From Clostridiales bacterium (lineage in GTDB: Bacteria > Bacillota > Clostridia > Christensenellales > CAG-314): a stretch of 64,000 nt of DNA. Under the pieces are notes generated by a model. It was not told where the DNA came from. It worked only from the letters and a program-made list of their open reading frames with translations, and made no database searches. The DNA is taken from positions 1 to 64,000 of the forward strand of contig JAFLVJ010000008.1 in NCBI GenBank assembly GCA_022508375.1, in the 5' to 3' direction. Numbering within the stretch: position 1 is the first letter of the stretch; each line of letters opens with the position of its first letter. Made by a program: the position numbers and the translations under genes. Below, piece after piece: positions 48,923-57,776 of the stretch.

Positions 48923-51016
48923 ATGAAAAAAACACTTAAATTAGCACTTGCATTGTTGTGTTGTGCGATCGTATCGGTAGTGTTAATGGTGGCGTGCACG
49001 CCTGCAAAAATCACTGTTACATTTGATCCCAACTACGAAGGCGCAACAATGCTACCGCGAACGGGTAGTTCGGGCAATTTGTTCGAGGCGCCGACTGTTA
49101 CGCGAAATGGCTATGAGTTTGACGGATGGTACAAAAACAAAGCATTGAGCGGTACGCCGGAGGTTTTCCCTCAAAGGCTTACGGAAAATACTACTTTTTA
49201 CGCCAAGTGGAATCAAATAACGTCCAAGCCTGACCCAACACCTACGCCTACTCCCACGCCTGAGCCTGTCGTACTTGTGAGTATATCCGCTGTTTACTCC
49301 GGTGACGAGCTATTAATAGGTGCAACTTTAAACGAAAACCTCGTGAGCGTTATTGCCACCTATTCGGATAACAGCAGTAAACAAGTTAGCGGCTTTAACC
49401 TGTCTGCTATTACGTTCGAAGTAGCGGGAACGCACACTGTTACCGTCACATATACGGAAAATGAAGTAACAAAGACAGCAACATTTACAGTTACAGTTGT
49501 CGAACCTGTTGTGTTGCAAAGCATAACGGCAACCTACAGTGGCACAAACGTTATTGTAGGCAACCAGCCCGACCAAGGGTTACTTATGGTTACCGCCCAT
49601 TACAGCAACGGCAGTAGCAAAAACGTAACTAACTATGCAGTGGGATCTTTTGACAGCTCAACGGTTGGCGAAAAGGACTGGGAAATATCCTACACGGATG
49701 GTGGCATAACCAAATCAGTCATTGTCAAGATAAACGTGATTGAACCTGTTGTACTGCAAAGTATAACGGCAACCTACAGTGGCGCAAACGTAATTGTAGG
49801 CAACCAGCCCGACCAAGGATTACTTACGGTTACCGCCCATTACAGCAACGGCAGTAGCAAAAACGTAACTAACTATGCAGTGGGACCTTTTGACAGCTCA
49901 ACTGTTGGCGAAAAGGATTGGGAAATATCCTACACAGATGGTGGCGTAACCAAATCGGTCATTGTCAAGATAAACGTGATTGAGCCGAAGGAGCCGCAAG
50001 AGAACGTTTACGATGTCGAAGTAATCAGTAACGAAAACCTATCCATTCATTTCCTCGAGTTGGGTAACGGTAGTATTGGTGACAGTATTTACATCAAGGC
50101 GGGCGAAACGGATATTTTGATAGATGCCGGCTCCAAGAGAAACAGTGCTCCAACGTTGGCAAATTATATCAATCAATACTGTGAAGACGGCATACTCGAA
50201 TACGTCATCGCAACCCACGCGCACGAGGACCATATTGCGGGCTTTGTGGGAGAGGGTTCGAACAAAGGTATATTTGACCTGTTTAAGTGTGGCGTCATAA
50301 TAGATTTCACACGTAAAAACACGACCTCAATCGTATCTGCTGACTACATTACCAAGCGTAACAAAGAGGTTGAAGAAGACGGTGCAAAGCACTATACCGC
50401 TAAGGACTGCATTGACAACACAAACGGAGCAAGTAAAATTTACGAGCTTGCAGATGGTATCACCATGGAAATACTTAATCAAAAGTATTATCACCAGAGC
50501 ACGTCAAATGAAAACGATTACTCCGTGTGCGTGCTTATTTCGCAAGGTGACAACCATTATCTGTTTACCGGGGACCTTGAAAAAGCCGGCGAAGAGTCGT
50601 TGGTTCAGCTGAACCCCAATCTTCCGCAGGTGGAACTTTACAAGGGCGGACATCACGGATCCAGCACGTCGTCGAATGAAGTTCTGATGAAAAAGATACA
50701 ACCCAAATGCGTATGTGTTTGCAGTTGTGTGGGTAGTGTAGAGTATTCTCAAAACGTGTATTCGGGAACCTTCCCCACGCAGGACTTTATCAACAGGGTA
50801 GCACCTTATACGGATAAGGTTTATGTCACGACGTACATGAGCGTGAAAAATAATGGCAACTCTTATTCCAACGACAAGTATTCGTCCATGAACGGAAATA
50901 TCGTGTTCGCATGCACAGATGGACAGATAACCATGTATTTCAGCAACAACAACTTAAAGCTCAAGGATACCGATTGGTTCAAACAATATCGCACGTGTCC
51001 GTCCCAGTGGCTTTGA
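48923..51016 (+). CDS. Surface lipoprotein with Ig-like repeats and a ComEC-type metallo-beta-lactamase domain
   Basis: 697 residues from the ATG at 48923, with AGGAGG upstream. Lipobox MVAC at about residue 25. Then a Listeria-Bacteroides repeat (about 30-95, FDGWYKNKALSG), a Pro/Thr spacer, three Ig-like domains of about 80 residues (about 112-355) and a metallo-beta-lactamase domain (about 365-697). That domain has the metal motif HAHEDHIAGF near residue 432, a distal HHGSSTSS and GDLEKAG. It resembles the competence-type (ComEC C-terminal) hydrolases, so a nucleic acid or phosphodiester substrate outside the cell is possible. Two of the Ig units are near-identical copies. Tandem paralogue follows. 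Confidence 0.88.
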   Translation: MKKTLKLALALLCCAIVSVVLMVACTPAKITVTFDPNYEGATMLPRTGSSGNLFEAPTVTRNGYEFDGWYKNKALSGTPEVFPQRLTENTTFYAKWNQITSKPDPTPTPTPTPEPVVLVSISAVYSGDELLIGATLNENLVSVIATYSDNSSKQVSGFNLSAITFEVAGTHTVTVTYTENEVTKTATFTVTVVEPVVLQSITATYSGTNVIVGNQPDQGLLMVTAHYSNGSSKNVTNYAVGSFDSSTVGEKDWEISYTDGGITKSVIVKINVIEPVVLQSITATYSGANVIVGNQPDQGLLTVTAHYSNGSSKNVTNYAVGPFDSSTVGEKDWEISYTDGGVTKSVIVKINVIEPKEPQENVYDVEVISNENLSIHFLELGNGSIGDSIYIKAGETDILIDAGSKRNSAPTLANYINQYCEDGILEYVIATHAHEDHIAGFVGEGSNKGIFDLFKCGVIIDFTRKNTTSIVSADYITKRNKEVEEDGAKHYTAKDCIDNTNGASKIYELADGITMEILNQKYYHQSTSNENDYSVCVLISQGDNHYLFTGDLEKAGEESLVQLNPNLPQVELYKGGHHGSSTSSNEVLMKKIQPKCVCVCSCVGSVEYSQNVYSGTFPTQDFINRVAPYTDKVYVTTYMSVKNNGNSYSNDKYSSMNGNIVFACTDGQITMYFSNNNLKLKDTDWFKQYRTCPSQWL
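49502..49981 (+). repeat. Two tandem 240-bp units encoding Ig-like domains
   Basis: The units 49502-49741 and 49742-49981 differ at only a handful of positions, several of them silent. This shows recent duplication within the coding sequence. Repeat length is exactly 80 codons. Confidence 0.9.
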
Positions 51017-51070
51017 TGAGACTAAACTCACGCTTAAACTAGATAATTTATAATGTAAGGGATTATAGAA

Positions 51071-52408
51071 ATGGCAACCAAAAAGACTTCATCAAGTGGA
51101 AAAAGCTCTGCAAAAACCAACGTTAAGAGAGTTGCAACCGCAGTAAGCAAATACGACACAAGTAAAAGCGTCAGGGATAACTCCGAAGCAATAAAGGGCG
51201 TTGTATCGGCAACGGCTACAAGCGCTCGGCGTTCCGGCAACAAAAAACAGAAAACGTTTTTTACCGTGTTGCTTATCATACTTATAATTGCGATATTGGC
51301 AACTCTTATATATGGCTACTATAGCGGTTGGTTTGATTCCGTTATAGGCTACGGTAATCGTGATTACGACAGCAAGACGTATAGCGTTGCAGCCATACAA
51401 AATGAACAGTTGTCTATACACTTCATGCAATTAAACAACAAGTCCAACGGTGACAGCATTTACATAAAAGCAGGCGATACGGATATCTTAATTGACGCAG
51501 GTTCCGAAAAGGCGAGTGCCAAGTCCATCGGTGACTACATTGACAGATATTGCACCGACGGCATCTTGGAATACGTCATTGCTACCCATGCCGATGAGGA
51601 CCACATTGCTGGCTTTGTGGGAACAACGGTAGCCAAGGGTATTTTCGACAGATACGAATGTAAGAATATCATTCAATTTGCCCGCACCAACAAAAACACT
51701 AAGGTTTATCAAAGTTATTGCGAAAAGCGCGACGCCGAAAAAGCCAACGGTGCAAACGTATATACGGCGTTGCAGTGCTACAACAATGAAAACGGCGCCA
51801 AACGCATTTACGAGCTTGCAGACGGTATCACAATGGAGATACTGTATCAAAAATACTACGAAACAACCACGTCTAACGAAAACGACTATTCCGTTTGTCT
51901 GCGTATTTCCCAAGACTATCTGGAAGACGGCGAAATTAAAACAAATCACTATATGCTACTTGGTGATTTGGAAGAGGACGGCGAAAAGTCCTTGGTCGAA
52001 AACAATCCCGATTTGCCCGAGGTTGTATTGTACAAGGGCGGACATCACGGCTCCAAAACAAGCGGTAACACGGTGTTGCTTGACAAGATAAAACCTCAAA
52101 TTGTATGTATATGCTGTGTTGCAGGTAGTGTGGAATACACTCAAGCATTGGAAAACACCTTTCCCACGCAGGATTTCATCAATCGTATTGCCCAATACAC
52201 CGACGCAGTATATGCAACGGACGTGGCAACAGTTGATAAGAACTCATCAGGTAAGTACAAAAATACAGGTTTCGACGCGCTAAACGGAGATATAGTATTT
52301 GCGTGTACTAATGGAGAGGTTTCCATGTATTTCAGCAACAACGACACCAAACTCAAGGATACCGAGTGGTTCAAGCAAAACCGTACATGCCCGCAAGCGT
52401 GGGTTTGA
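51071..52408 (+). CDS. Membrane-anchored ComEC-type metallo-beta-lactamase protein
   Basis: 445 residues, paralogue of the previous gene over its C-terminal 330 residues. The N-terminus differs: a basic, Ser/Lys-rich cytoplasmic head (about 1-60), one membrane helix (about 62-85), then the metallo-beta-lactamase domain outside the cell. The metal motif reads HADEDHIAGF near residue 173: HxDxDH, the form usual in ComEC, whereas its partner has HxHxDH. The distal GDLEEDG and HHGSKTSG blocks are conserved, and both proteins end with a WFKQ-x-RTCP-x-x-W tail. Its TGA stop is part of dispersed repeat C. Confidence 0.88.
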   Translation: MATKKTSSSGKSSAKTNVKRVATAVSKYDTSKSVRDNSEAIKGVVSATATSARRSGNKKQKTFFTVLLIILIIAILATLIYGYYSGWFDSVIGYGNRDYDSKTYSVAAIQNEQLSIHFMQLNNKSNGDSIYIKAGDTDILIDAGSEKASAKSIGDYIDRYCTDGILEYVIATHADEDHIAGFVGTTVAKGIFDRYECKNIIQFARTNKNTKVYQSYCEKRDAEKANGANVYTALQCYNNENGAKRIYELADGITMEILYQKYYETTTSNENDYSVCLRISQDYLEDGEIKTNHYMLLGDLEEDGEKSLVENNPDLPEVVLYKGGHHGSKTSGNTVLLDKIKPQIVCICCVAGSVEYTQALENTFPTQDFINRIAQYTDAVYATDVATVDKNSSGKYKNTGFDALNGDIVFACTNGEVSMYFSNNDTKLKDTEWFKQNRTCPQAWV

Positions 52409-52524
52409 GACGGTGATATGAGTTGGTATGCATTGTCAAGCTACGCTTTCATGCAAGTCACGTACGCCTAGTACACACTCATTTCAATTGCTCGCTTGCC
52501 TAGTTTGCATCTGACCGCCTCAAA
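52404..52524 (+). repeat. Dispersed 3'-end repeat, copy C
   Basis: 121 bp, left end TTTGAGACGGT, right end ACCGCCTCAAA (52514-52524). Contains GGTATGCATTGTCAAGCTAC and CACGTACGCCTAGTACAC. Its first TGA is the stop codon of the metallo-beta-lactamase gene. Confidence 0.8.
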
Positions 52525-52550
52525 TAAGTGTGAAATTTGTATTAAATAAT

Positions 52551-53588
52551 ATGATAAAATTCCAATTTAACGGTACATCGCACGGCGAAGGATACAGCGG
52601 GGTAATCGAAGGATTGCCCGACGGTTTTACTTTCGACGTGGAAGAAATAAACAAACAGCTATCGGAACGTAAGCGCGGTTTGGGACGTAGCGCGCGCCAA
52701 ACATACCCCGATACGGTAGTTTTCGAAGGATTTACCAATCAAGTTACTGTAAACGGTAAACTGTACTTTACCATTGCCAACAGTTCGGTAGAAAGTCGGG
52801 CGGAAATAACCGCCTTGCGTAGCGGTCACAGCGATGTAGTGGGACGTGCGCGCTATCCTTCGTTGACTGTGCGTGAGATTGCGGAACTGTCATCGGCTCG
52901 CAACAGCGTATGCTACGTTGTGTTGGGTGCAATTTGCAAGCAGTTGTTGGCTCAAATGGGTATTTACACCTACCACTACGTGGAAAAGATTGGCGGGATA
53001 ACTTCCCGCAACCGTTATCGCTTCGGCGTGTCGGAAAAGGAAGAACACTTTGCTCTGCTTCATTGCCCCTGCCGTTACGCAACCAAACTTATGTGCGAGG
53101 CCATCGAAAAGGCGAAAAATGTCGGCAACAGTCTTGGCGGAACAGTGGCTGTCGGCGCAACCGGAGTTCCGATGGGGCTTGGCGAAATATTGCCGTATGA
53201 TCAGCGAATGGACGCGCAAATTGCGTGTAACCTGATGGGCATACCGTCGGTCAAAGGCATAACATTTGGCATAGGCGACAAGTACGCAAGCCTTGACGGG
53301 GTATCGGCTCACGACAAACTTGAAATAAAGGATGGACAAATAGTTTACGCAACCAATAACTGTGGCGGAATTGTTGCAGGTATTACAACGGGCGAAGATA
53401 TACTGTGTCATTTGACAGTTAAACCAATACCGACAATCCAAGGCGTCGAAACGTTAGACAGTGTTACCAAACAAGTTGTTGCTCAACACTACGAACGCGC
53501 CGACGTGTGCGTCGTTCCCAACGTTGGCGTCATTGCGGAAAATATCCTTGCCTACGTTATAGCCAATCAAATCTTGAAACAACAATAA
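52551..53588 (+). CDS. aroC: Chorismate synthase
   Basis: Last step of the shikimate pathway, making chorismate from EPSP with reduced FMN. 345 residues, normal. The start at 52551 gives MIKFQFNGTSHGEGYSG, matching the family N-terminus with the signature HGE; an upstream GTG at 52530 is possible. There is no ribosome site at either. Other blocks: RHALRSGHSD-like ALRSGHSD near residue 90, LGGTVAVGATGVPMGLGE near 207, and NCGGIVAGITTGED near 266. First gene of the aro cluster; aroB follows after seven bases. Confidence 0.95.
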   Translation: MIKFQFNGTSHGEGYSGVIEGLPDGFTFDVEEINKQLSERKRGLGRSARQTYPDTVVFEGFTNQVTVNGKLYFTIANSSVESRAEITALRSGHSDVVGRARYPSLTVREIAELSSARNSVCYVVLGAICKQLLAQMGIYTYHYVEKIGGITSRNRYRFGVSEKEEHFALLHCPCRYATKLMCEAIEKAKNVGNSLGGTVAVGATGVPMGLGEILPYDQRMDAQIACNLMGIPSVKGITFGIGDKYASLDGVSAHDKLEIKDGQIVYATNNCGGIVAGITTGEDILCHLTVKPIPTIQGVETLDSVTKQVVAQHYERADVCVVPNVGVIAENILAYVIANQILKQQ

Positions 53589-53595
53589 AGAAAAT

Positions 53596-54519
53596 ATGAG
53601 TAACATAACCTTTGAAAAATTTAATTTAGACAAGTACTCCGACTGCGTCGTCGTTACGGACGACAAGATTGCATCCTTGTACAATATAGCAGGCGATAAC
53701 GTTTATCTGTTACCACAAGGGGAAGCGGCAAAGAGTTTCGAGCACGTTCGAGCGCTATGCAGTTGGTTACTGTCACGCAACGTAGGCTCCTGCGACAAGG
53801 TAGTGGCGATAGGCGGTGGCAGCATTGGCGATACAGTGGGGTTTACCGCAAGTATTTACAAACGCGGTGTGCAGCTGTTGCACGTTCCCACAACGCTACT
53901 TGCGCAAATTGACAGTAGTATCGGTGGTAAAACTGCAATCGATCTTGACGGTATTAAAAACGCCGTTGGAACCTTTTACGAAGCCGATACGCTCATTGAC
54001 GTTGATTTCCTAAAAACTCTCGACTCCGAGCAGTTGGTGAGCGGTCAGGGCGAGGTACTTAAATACCGTATGCTTAGTAGCGACGTTGATAGTGTATATA
54101 ACTACGGAAAGGGAAACTTGTCCGATGTTATCAAGGCGTGCGTACTGTACAAGCAGGCAATTTGCGATACGGACCCATTTGACAAAAGTATTCGCAGTAT
54201 GCTCAATTTCGGTCACACCGTCGGACATGCGTTGGAGCTTAGTTACGGCATACCTCACGGGGTTGCGGTGGCAAACGGTATCTACTACGAAACGTTGTTG
54301 GCAAGCCAACTCAACGTTTGTTTCAGTGAGTACGCCGATAAGTGGATGAAGGTTGTAACAAGCGGGTTTCCTATTTATCCGCTTGCAAAGAGCGTGTTGC
54401 CATTGATGCTAAATGACAAAAAGAATACAAACGGTAAGGTGTGCTTTGTACTGCCGGGAAGCTTTGGTAAGGTATATTTGTCATTGGACGAAGTCGAGGA
54501 ACTACTGCTGAATGATTAA
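53596..54519 (+). CDS. aroB: 3-dehydroquinate synthase, short form
   Basis: Turns DAHP into 3-dehydroquinate using NAD and a metal. 307 residues, about 50 fewer than the common form, yet all key blocks are there: GGGSIGDTVGF (about 74-84), PTTLLAQIDSSIGGKTAID (about 97-115), GQGEVLKY (about 151-158), zinc-binding Glu and His in NFGHTVGHALE, and DKKNTNGKV near the end. The shortfall is mostly at the N-terminus, where the first nucleotide-binding strands are trimmed, and around the C-terminal helices. The stop overlaps the next gene by eight bases. Confidence 0.93.
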   Translation: MSNITFEKFNLDKYSDCVVVTDDKIASLYNIAGDNVYLLPQGEAAKSFEHVRALCSWLLSRNVGSCDKVVAIGGGSIGDTVGFTASIYKRGVQLLHVPTTLLAQIDSSIGGKTAIDLDGIKNAVGTFYEADTLIDVDFLKTLDSEQLVSGQGEVLKYRMLSSDVDSVYNYGKGNLSDVIKACVLYKQAICDTDPFDKSIRSMLNFGHTVGHALELSYGIPHGVAVANGIYYETLLASQLNVCFSEYADKWMKVVTSGFPIYPLAKSVLPLMLNDKKNTNGKVCFVLPGSFGKVYLSLDEVEELLLND

Positions 54520-56512
54520 CTTTACAGGACAGTTCAATTTAAAAACAGACGTCTGTTGTGGCGACAAATCCATTGCTCATCGCGCGTTGATACTTGGTTC
54601 GCTTGCGCATGGAACAAGCGTTATTCGCAACGTGACACCGTCGAAAGACGTGATCAGCACGGCAAATTGTTTGCGTGCCTTGGGCGCTGACATTACCTTT
54701 AGCGGTACAACTGTCACCGTTGAACCTATCACAAAACTACCGAAAAAAACGGTAACTCTTGATTGCGGAAACAGTGCAACGACTGCAAGACTGCTTGCAG
54801 GTGTGGTTGCGGGATTGGGAGTGAAAGCAAGATTCGTCGGCGATGAATCATTGACAAAACGCCCCATGCAGCGCGTAATAGAGCCGCTGACTGCTATGGG
54901 TGCCAAGTTTGTATTGAAACGCAACTGTTTATTCGAATTGCGCGCCTCTAAACTTCACGGAGCGACAATAAATGCATCGGTAAATTCGGCGCAGGTAAAA
55001 AGCGCCGTTTTGCTTGCAGGACTGTTTGTCGAGGAGACTACACGCTACGTTGAACAGTTGCCTACACGCAATCATACGGAACTGATGTTACGCTCACTTG
55101 GGGCAAATATAGACGTTTGCGGTAACCAAATCACAGTTTGCAAAAGCGTATTGCGTCCATTGGATATAGATATTCCCAATGATACGTCCAGTGTGGCGTT
55201 TGGCGTGGCGTTGGCGGTGGCAAAGGGAGTGAAAGCAACATTCCCAAGCGTGCTGCTAAATGAAACCCGATTAGGGTTTTACCGCGTGCTACAGCGTAGC
55301 GGCGCAGATATATCATTTGATAACGTCCGTGAAGTCGGTGGTGAACGTGCGGGTGATATTGTAGTTAACGGCACGGGTGATACAAGCGTGTTGAAACCGA
55401 TTATTGCAACGGCGCAGGATGTAATCGACTGCATTGACGAGGTAACGCTACTTGCAACGCTTGCCTTGACTGTTGAAGGTGAGCACAAGTTTAGCAACGT
55501 TTGTGAACTTCAACACAAGGAGTGCAACCGAATACAGGCAATACAGCATATAGCCGAACAGTGTTCACAACAGGCGATATTTGACGGCAAAGACTTGACG
55601 GTGATATCTAACGGCAAATTGCCGAAAAACAGATATTTCACAAGTTTCGACGATCACCGAATAGCCATGTGCGAGGCTATCCTGTCGATAAGTGTCGGCG
55701 GTGGTAGCATAGATAAGGCACCGTTTAATATTTCCTTTCCACAGTTTTTGTTTATGCTGGGTATTTCGCCCAAAAGATTCGGACTTATAGGCGAAAACGT
55801 GTCTGACAGTAAATCTCCGCGACTTATGGCGCATTTGGCAAGTCAAGCAGGTATTTGTTGCAGTTACGACACAGTTAACTTACCAAGGGATATATCAGAC
55901 GACAAGCTGTTGGAAGTAATATCCGCCTTCGACGGGTTAAACGTAACCATGCCCTTCAAAAACAGGGTTGCAACATTGTTAAATGCCCAGTGCCCAACTG
56001 TCAATACAGTTGGCAGAAATATTGAGCCGCAATCCACCGACGGATATGGGATAATGCAATCGTTGCAGTCGCACGCAATAGACATACACAACAAGTCACT
56101 GTGGATAGTAGGCGCAGGCGGCGCTGCGGAGGCGTGTATAAGGGAACTTGTTGGGCGCGGTTGTAAGTTACAGATATTGAACCGTACTAAATCCCATGCA
56201 GTGAGACTTTGCGATAAGTACGGTATATCCGGTGAAGTAAGTAACCCCGAAGGAATACTCAGTTTCGTTCCGCCCTGCCAGTTTGAAGAGCGCCTGCCAT
56301 TTCCCGGTAGCGTAAAGTTTGTTTTAGTTGCAGACTACAAGGGATACAGCAACCTTCGCACTGTTGCGCTTGAATGTGAGTTACCCGTGATAGACGGGTT
56401 GGAAATGCTGTATCATCAAGGCGCCAAGAGTTTTGCCCTGTGGACGGACACGCCCGTGCAGTGCGAATGTAGGGATTTTTTGGAAATTATAGATAAGGAT
56501 ACGGTACAATGA
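54512..56512 (+). CDS. aroA: Fusion of EPSP synthase (AroA) and shikimate dehydrogenase (AroE)
   Basis: 666 residues carrying two complete enzymes. Residues 1 to about 415: EPSP synthase, with the catalytic Lys in CGDKSIAHRA (about 17-26), GNSATTARLLAG (about 88), LPTRNHTELM (about 188) and DDHRIAM (about 383). Residues from about 422 to 666: shikimate dehydrogenase, with SDSKSP (substrate Ser), NVTMPFK (catalytic Lys), STDGYGIM (catalytic Asp), GAGGAAEACIREL (NADP loop), LNRTKS and the end DGLEMLYHQGAKSFALWT. The frame is continuous with no stop between them. It performs two non-consecutive pathway steps. Overlaps with aroB (8 bases) and aroQ (4 bases) show tight coupling. Confidence 0.93.
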   Translation: MINFTGQFNLKTDVCCGDKSIAHRALILGSLAHGTSVIRNVTPSKDVISTANCLRALGADITFSGTTVTVEPITKLPKKTVTLDCGNSATTARLLAGVVAGLGVKARFVGDESLTKRPMQRVIEPLTAMGAKFVLKRNCLFELRASKLHGATINASVNSAQVKSAVLLAGLFVEETTRYVEQLPTRNHTELMLRSLGANIDVCGNQITVCKSVLRPLDIDIPNDTSSVAFGVALAVAKGVKATFPSVLLNETRLGFYRVLQRSGADISFDNVREVGGERAGDIVVNGTGDTSVLKPIIATAQDVIDCIDEVTLLATLALTVEGEHKFSNVCELQHKECNRIQAIQHIAEQCSQQAIFDGKDLTVISNGKLPKNRYFTSFDDHRIAMCEAILSISVGGGSIDKAPFNISFPQFLFMLGISPKRFGLIGENVSDSKSPRLMAHLASQAGICCSYDTVNLPRDISDDKLLEVISAFDGLNVTMPFKNRVATLLNAQCPTVNTVGRNIEPQSTDGYGIMQSLQSHAIDIHNKSLWIVGAGGAAEACIRELVGRGCKLQILNRTKSHAVRLCDKYGISGEVSNPEGILSFVPPCQFEERLPFPGSVKFVLVADYKGYSNLRTVALECELPVIDGLEMLYHQGAKSFALWTDTPVQCECRDFLEIIDKDTVQ

Positions 56513-56946
56513 ACATTTTGCTTTTAAATGGTGTAAACCTCAACATGCTCGGCAAGCGCGACAGCGCTCACTACGGCACGGATACATTGAAGCAACTGGA
56601 AGACAAGTTGACCAGATACGCGTTGGCACATGGTGTTTCGCTAGAGTGCGTACAAAGCAACGTCGAAGGCGAGCTAATTGACATTCTTCAGCAAACGGAT
56701 TGTGACGCGGTAGTGTTAAACGCAGGTGCGTACAGTCATTACAGCTACGCCTTGCGCGACTGTATCGAGTGCATTGACCCGCCCGTTGTAGAGGTGCACA
56801 TGTCCAATATTTACGAAAGGGAAGCGTTTCGTCACAACGACGTATTAGCGGACGTGTGTATTGCGCGTTTCTACGGTAACGGTATCAACAGCTACAAGGA
56901 AGCAATTGATTTCCTGATTAAACACGCGCACCGCAATAATGTATAA
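56509..56946 (+). CDS. aroQ: 3-dehydroquinate dehydratase, type II
   Basis: Makes 3-dehydroshikimate. 145 residues, the normal size of the dodecameric type II enzyme. NGVNLNMLGKRDSAHYG at residues 6-22 holds the active-site Tyr and loop. NAGAYSHYSYALRDCI near residue 75 and VEVHMSNIYEREAFRHN near 97 complete the site; the His in VEVHMSN is the catalytic one. The start overlaps the AroA/AroE stop by four bases (ATGA). Confidence 0.95.
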   Translation: MNILLLNGVNLNMLGKRDSAHYGTDTLKQLEDKLTRYALAHGVSLECVQSNVEGELIDILQQTDCDAVVLNAGAYSHYSYALRDCIECIDPPVVEVHMSNIYEREAFRHNDVLADVCIARFYGNGINSYKEAIDFLIKHAHRNNV

Positions 56947-57015
56947 TAAACGAAATGCCGAAGGTGAGGGTGTTAAGTTACAAAACAATATGCAACAAGC
57001 GACTATTATTGGAAT

Positions 57016-57567
57016 ATGAAGTATAAATATAACTCAAGCGAAGTGAAGCCGTTATTAACGAAATACCCGAAGCGAATTGTTTTGATTGGCTTTGCCACCG
57101 GTTACAAGACATCAGTTGGCAAATTGTTGGCAAGTAGGCTTAATTGCGCCTTTGTAGATACAGATGCGCAGATAGAAAATACGCTTGCAAGCAGCGTACA
57201 ACAAATATTCGAAACGTATGGCGAGGAGTATTTTCGGCAAGCGGAAAGTAAGTTACTTCGTCAACTAAACGAGGACAACATCGTCGTGGCGTGCGGTGGC
57301 GGCAGTGTGTTGGCGGACGGCTTTGACGAGTTCGCGCGTGACAGTATAGTTATTTGGCTGACGGTGGAGGCGGCGACGGTGCGTTCCAGACTAGGCAACA
57401 CGCAACGTCCGTTATTCGATAAACTGACGGTAGAAGAACTGGAAGCCTACATAAATAAACGCGCTCCGTTGTACGCCAAGTACGCTAGTGTCAAGTTTTC
57501 CACCGATGGCAAAACTCCCCAAGAGGTTACCGCACAGGTTTACGATTGGTTGCGTAGGTTATTATAA
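57016..57567 (+). CDS. aroK: Shikimate kinase
   Basis: Phosphorylates shikimate. 183 residues. DTDAQIE (about 48-54), the Arg in EEYFRQAE, CGGGSVLADG (about 93) and the lid Arg in TQRPLFD are all in place. The P-loop is odd: GFATGYKTSVG has Tyr in the position before the Lys where the Walker A consensus has Gly. An N-terminal extension of about 18 residues precedes it. The gap to aroQ is 69 bases with only a weak ribosome site (TTGGA). Cluster end, followed by a terminator. Confidence 0.9.
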   Translation: MKYKYNSSEVKPLLTKYPKRIVLIGFATGYKTSVGKLLASRLNCAFVDTDAQIENTLASSVQQIFETYGEEYFRQAESKLLRQLNEDNIVVACGGGSVLADGFDEFARDSIVIWLTVEAATVRSRLGNTQRPLFDKLTVEELEAYINKRAPLYAKYASVKFSTDGKTPQEVTAQVYDWLRRLL

Positions 57568-57656
57568 ATGAATATTACTTGTAATATATAATATACGATA
57601 TAATATATACGGCAGATTCATAATTCATATTTATCTAATAGATATACCAACATAAT

Positions 57657-57682
57657 AAAGCCCCTTTTACAAGGGGCTTTTT
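57657..57682 (+). terminator. aro cluster terminator
   Basis: AAAGCCCCTT (57657-57666) / AAGGGGCTTT (57671-57680), followed by TT. Confidence 0.85.
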
Positions 57683-57725
57683 GTATAATAAATCACCTGT
57701 TTGAATTCCCAGTAGTTTGGTAAAT

Positions 57726-57758
57726 AAAAATGGCGCAACAGTTTGTTACGCCATTTTT
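57726..57758 (-). terminator. Terminator of the 908-residue surface protein gene
   Basis: AAAAATGGCG (57726-57735) / CGCCATTTTT (57749-57758), 19 bases after the minus-strand stop. Usable on both strands. Confidence 0.85.
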
Positions 57759-57776
57759 TTGCTGATTATAATTAGT

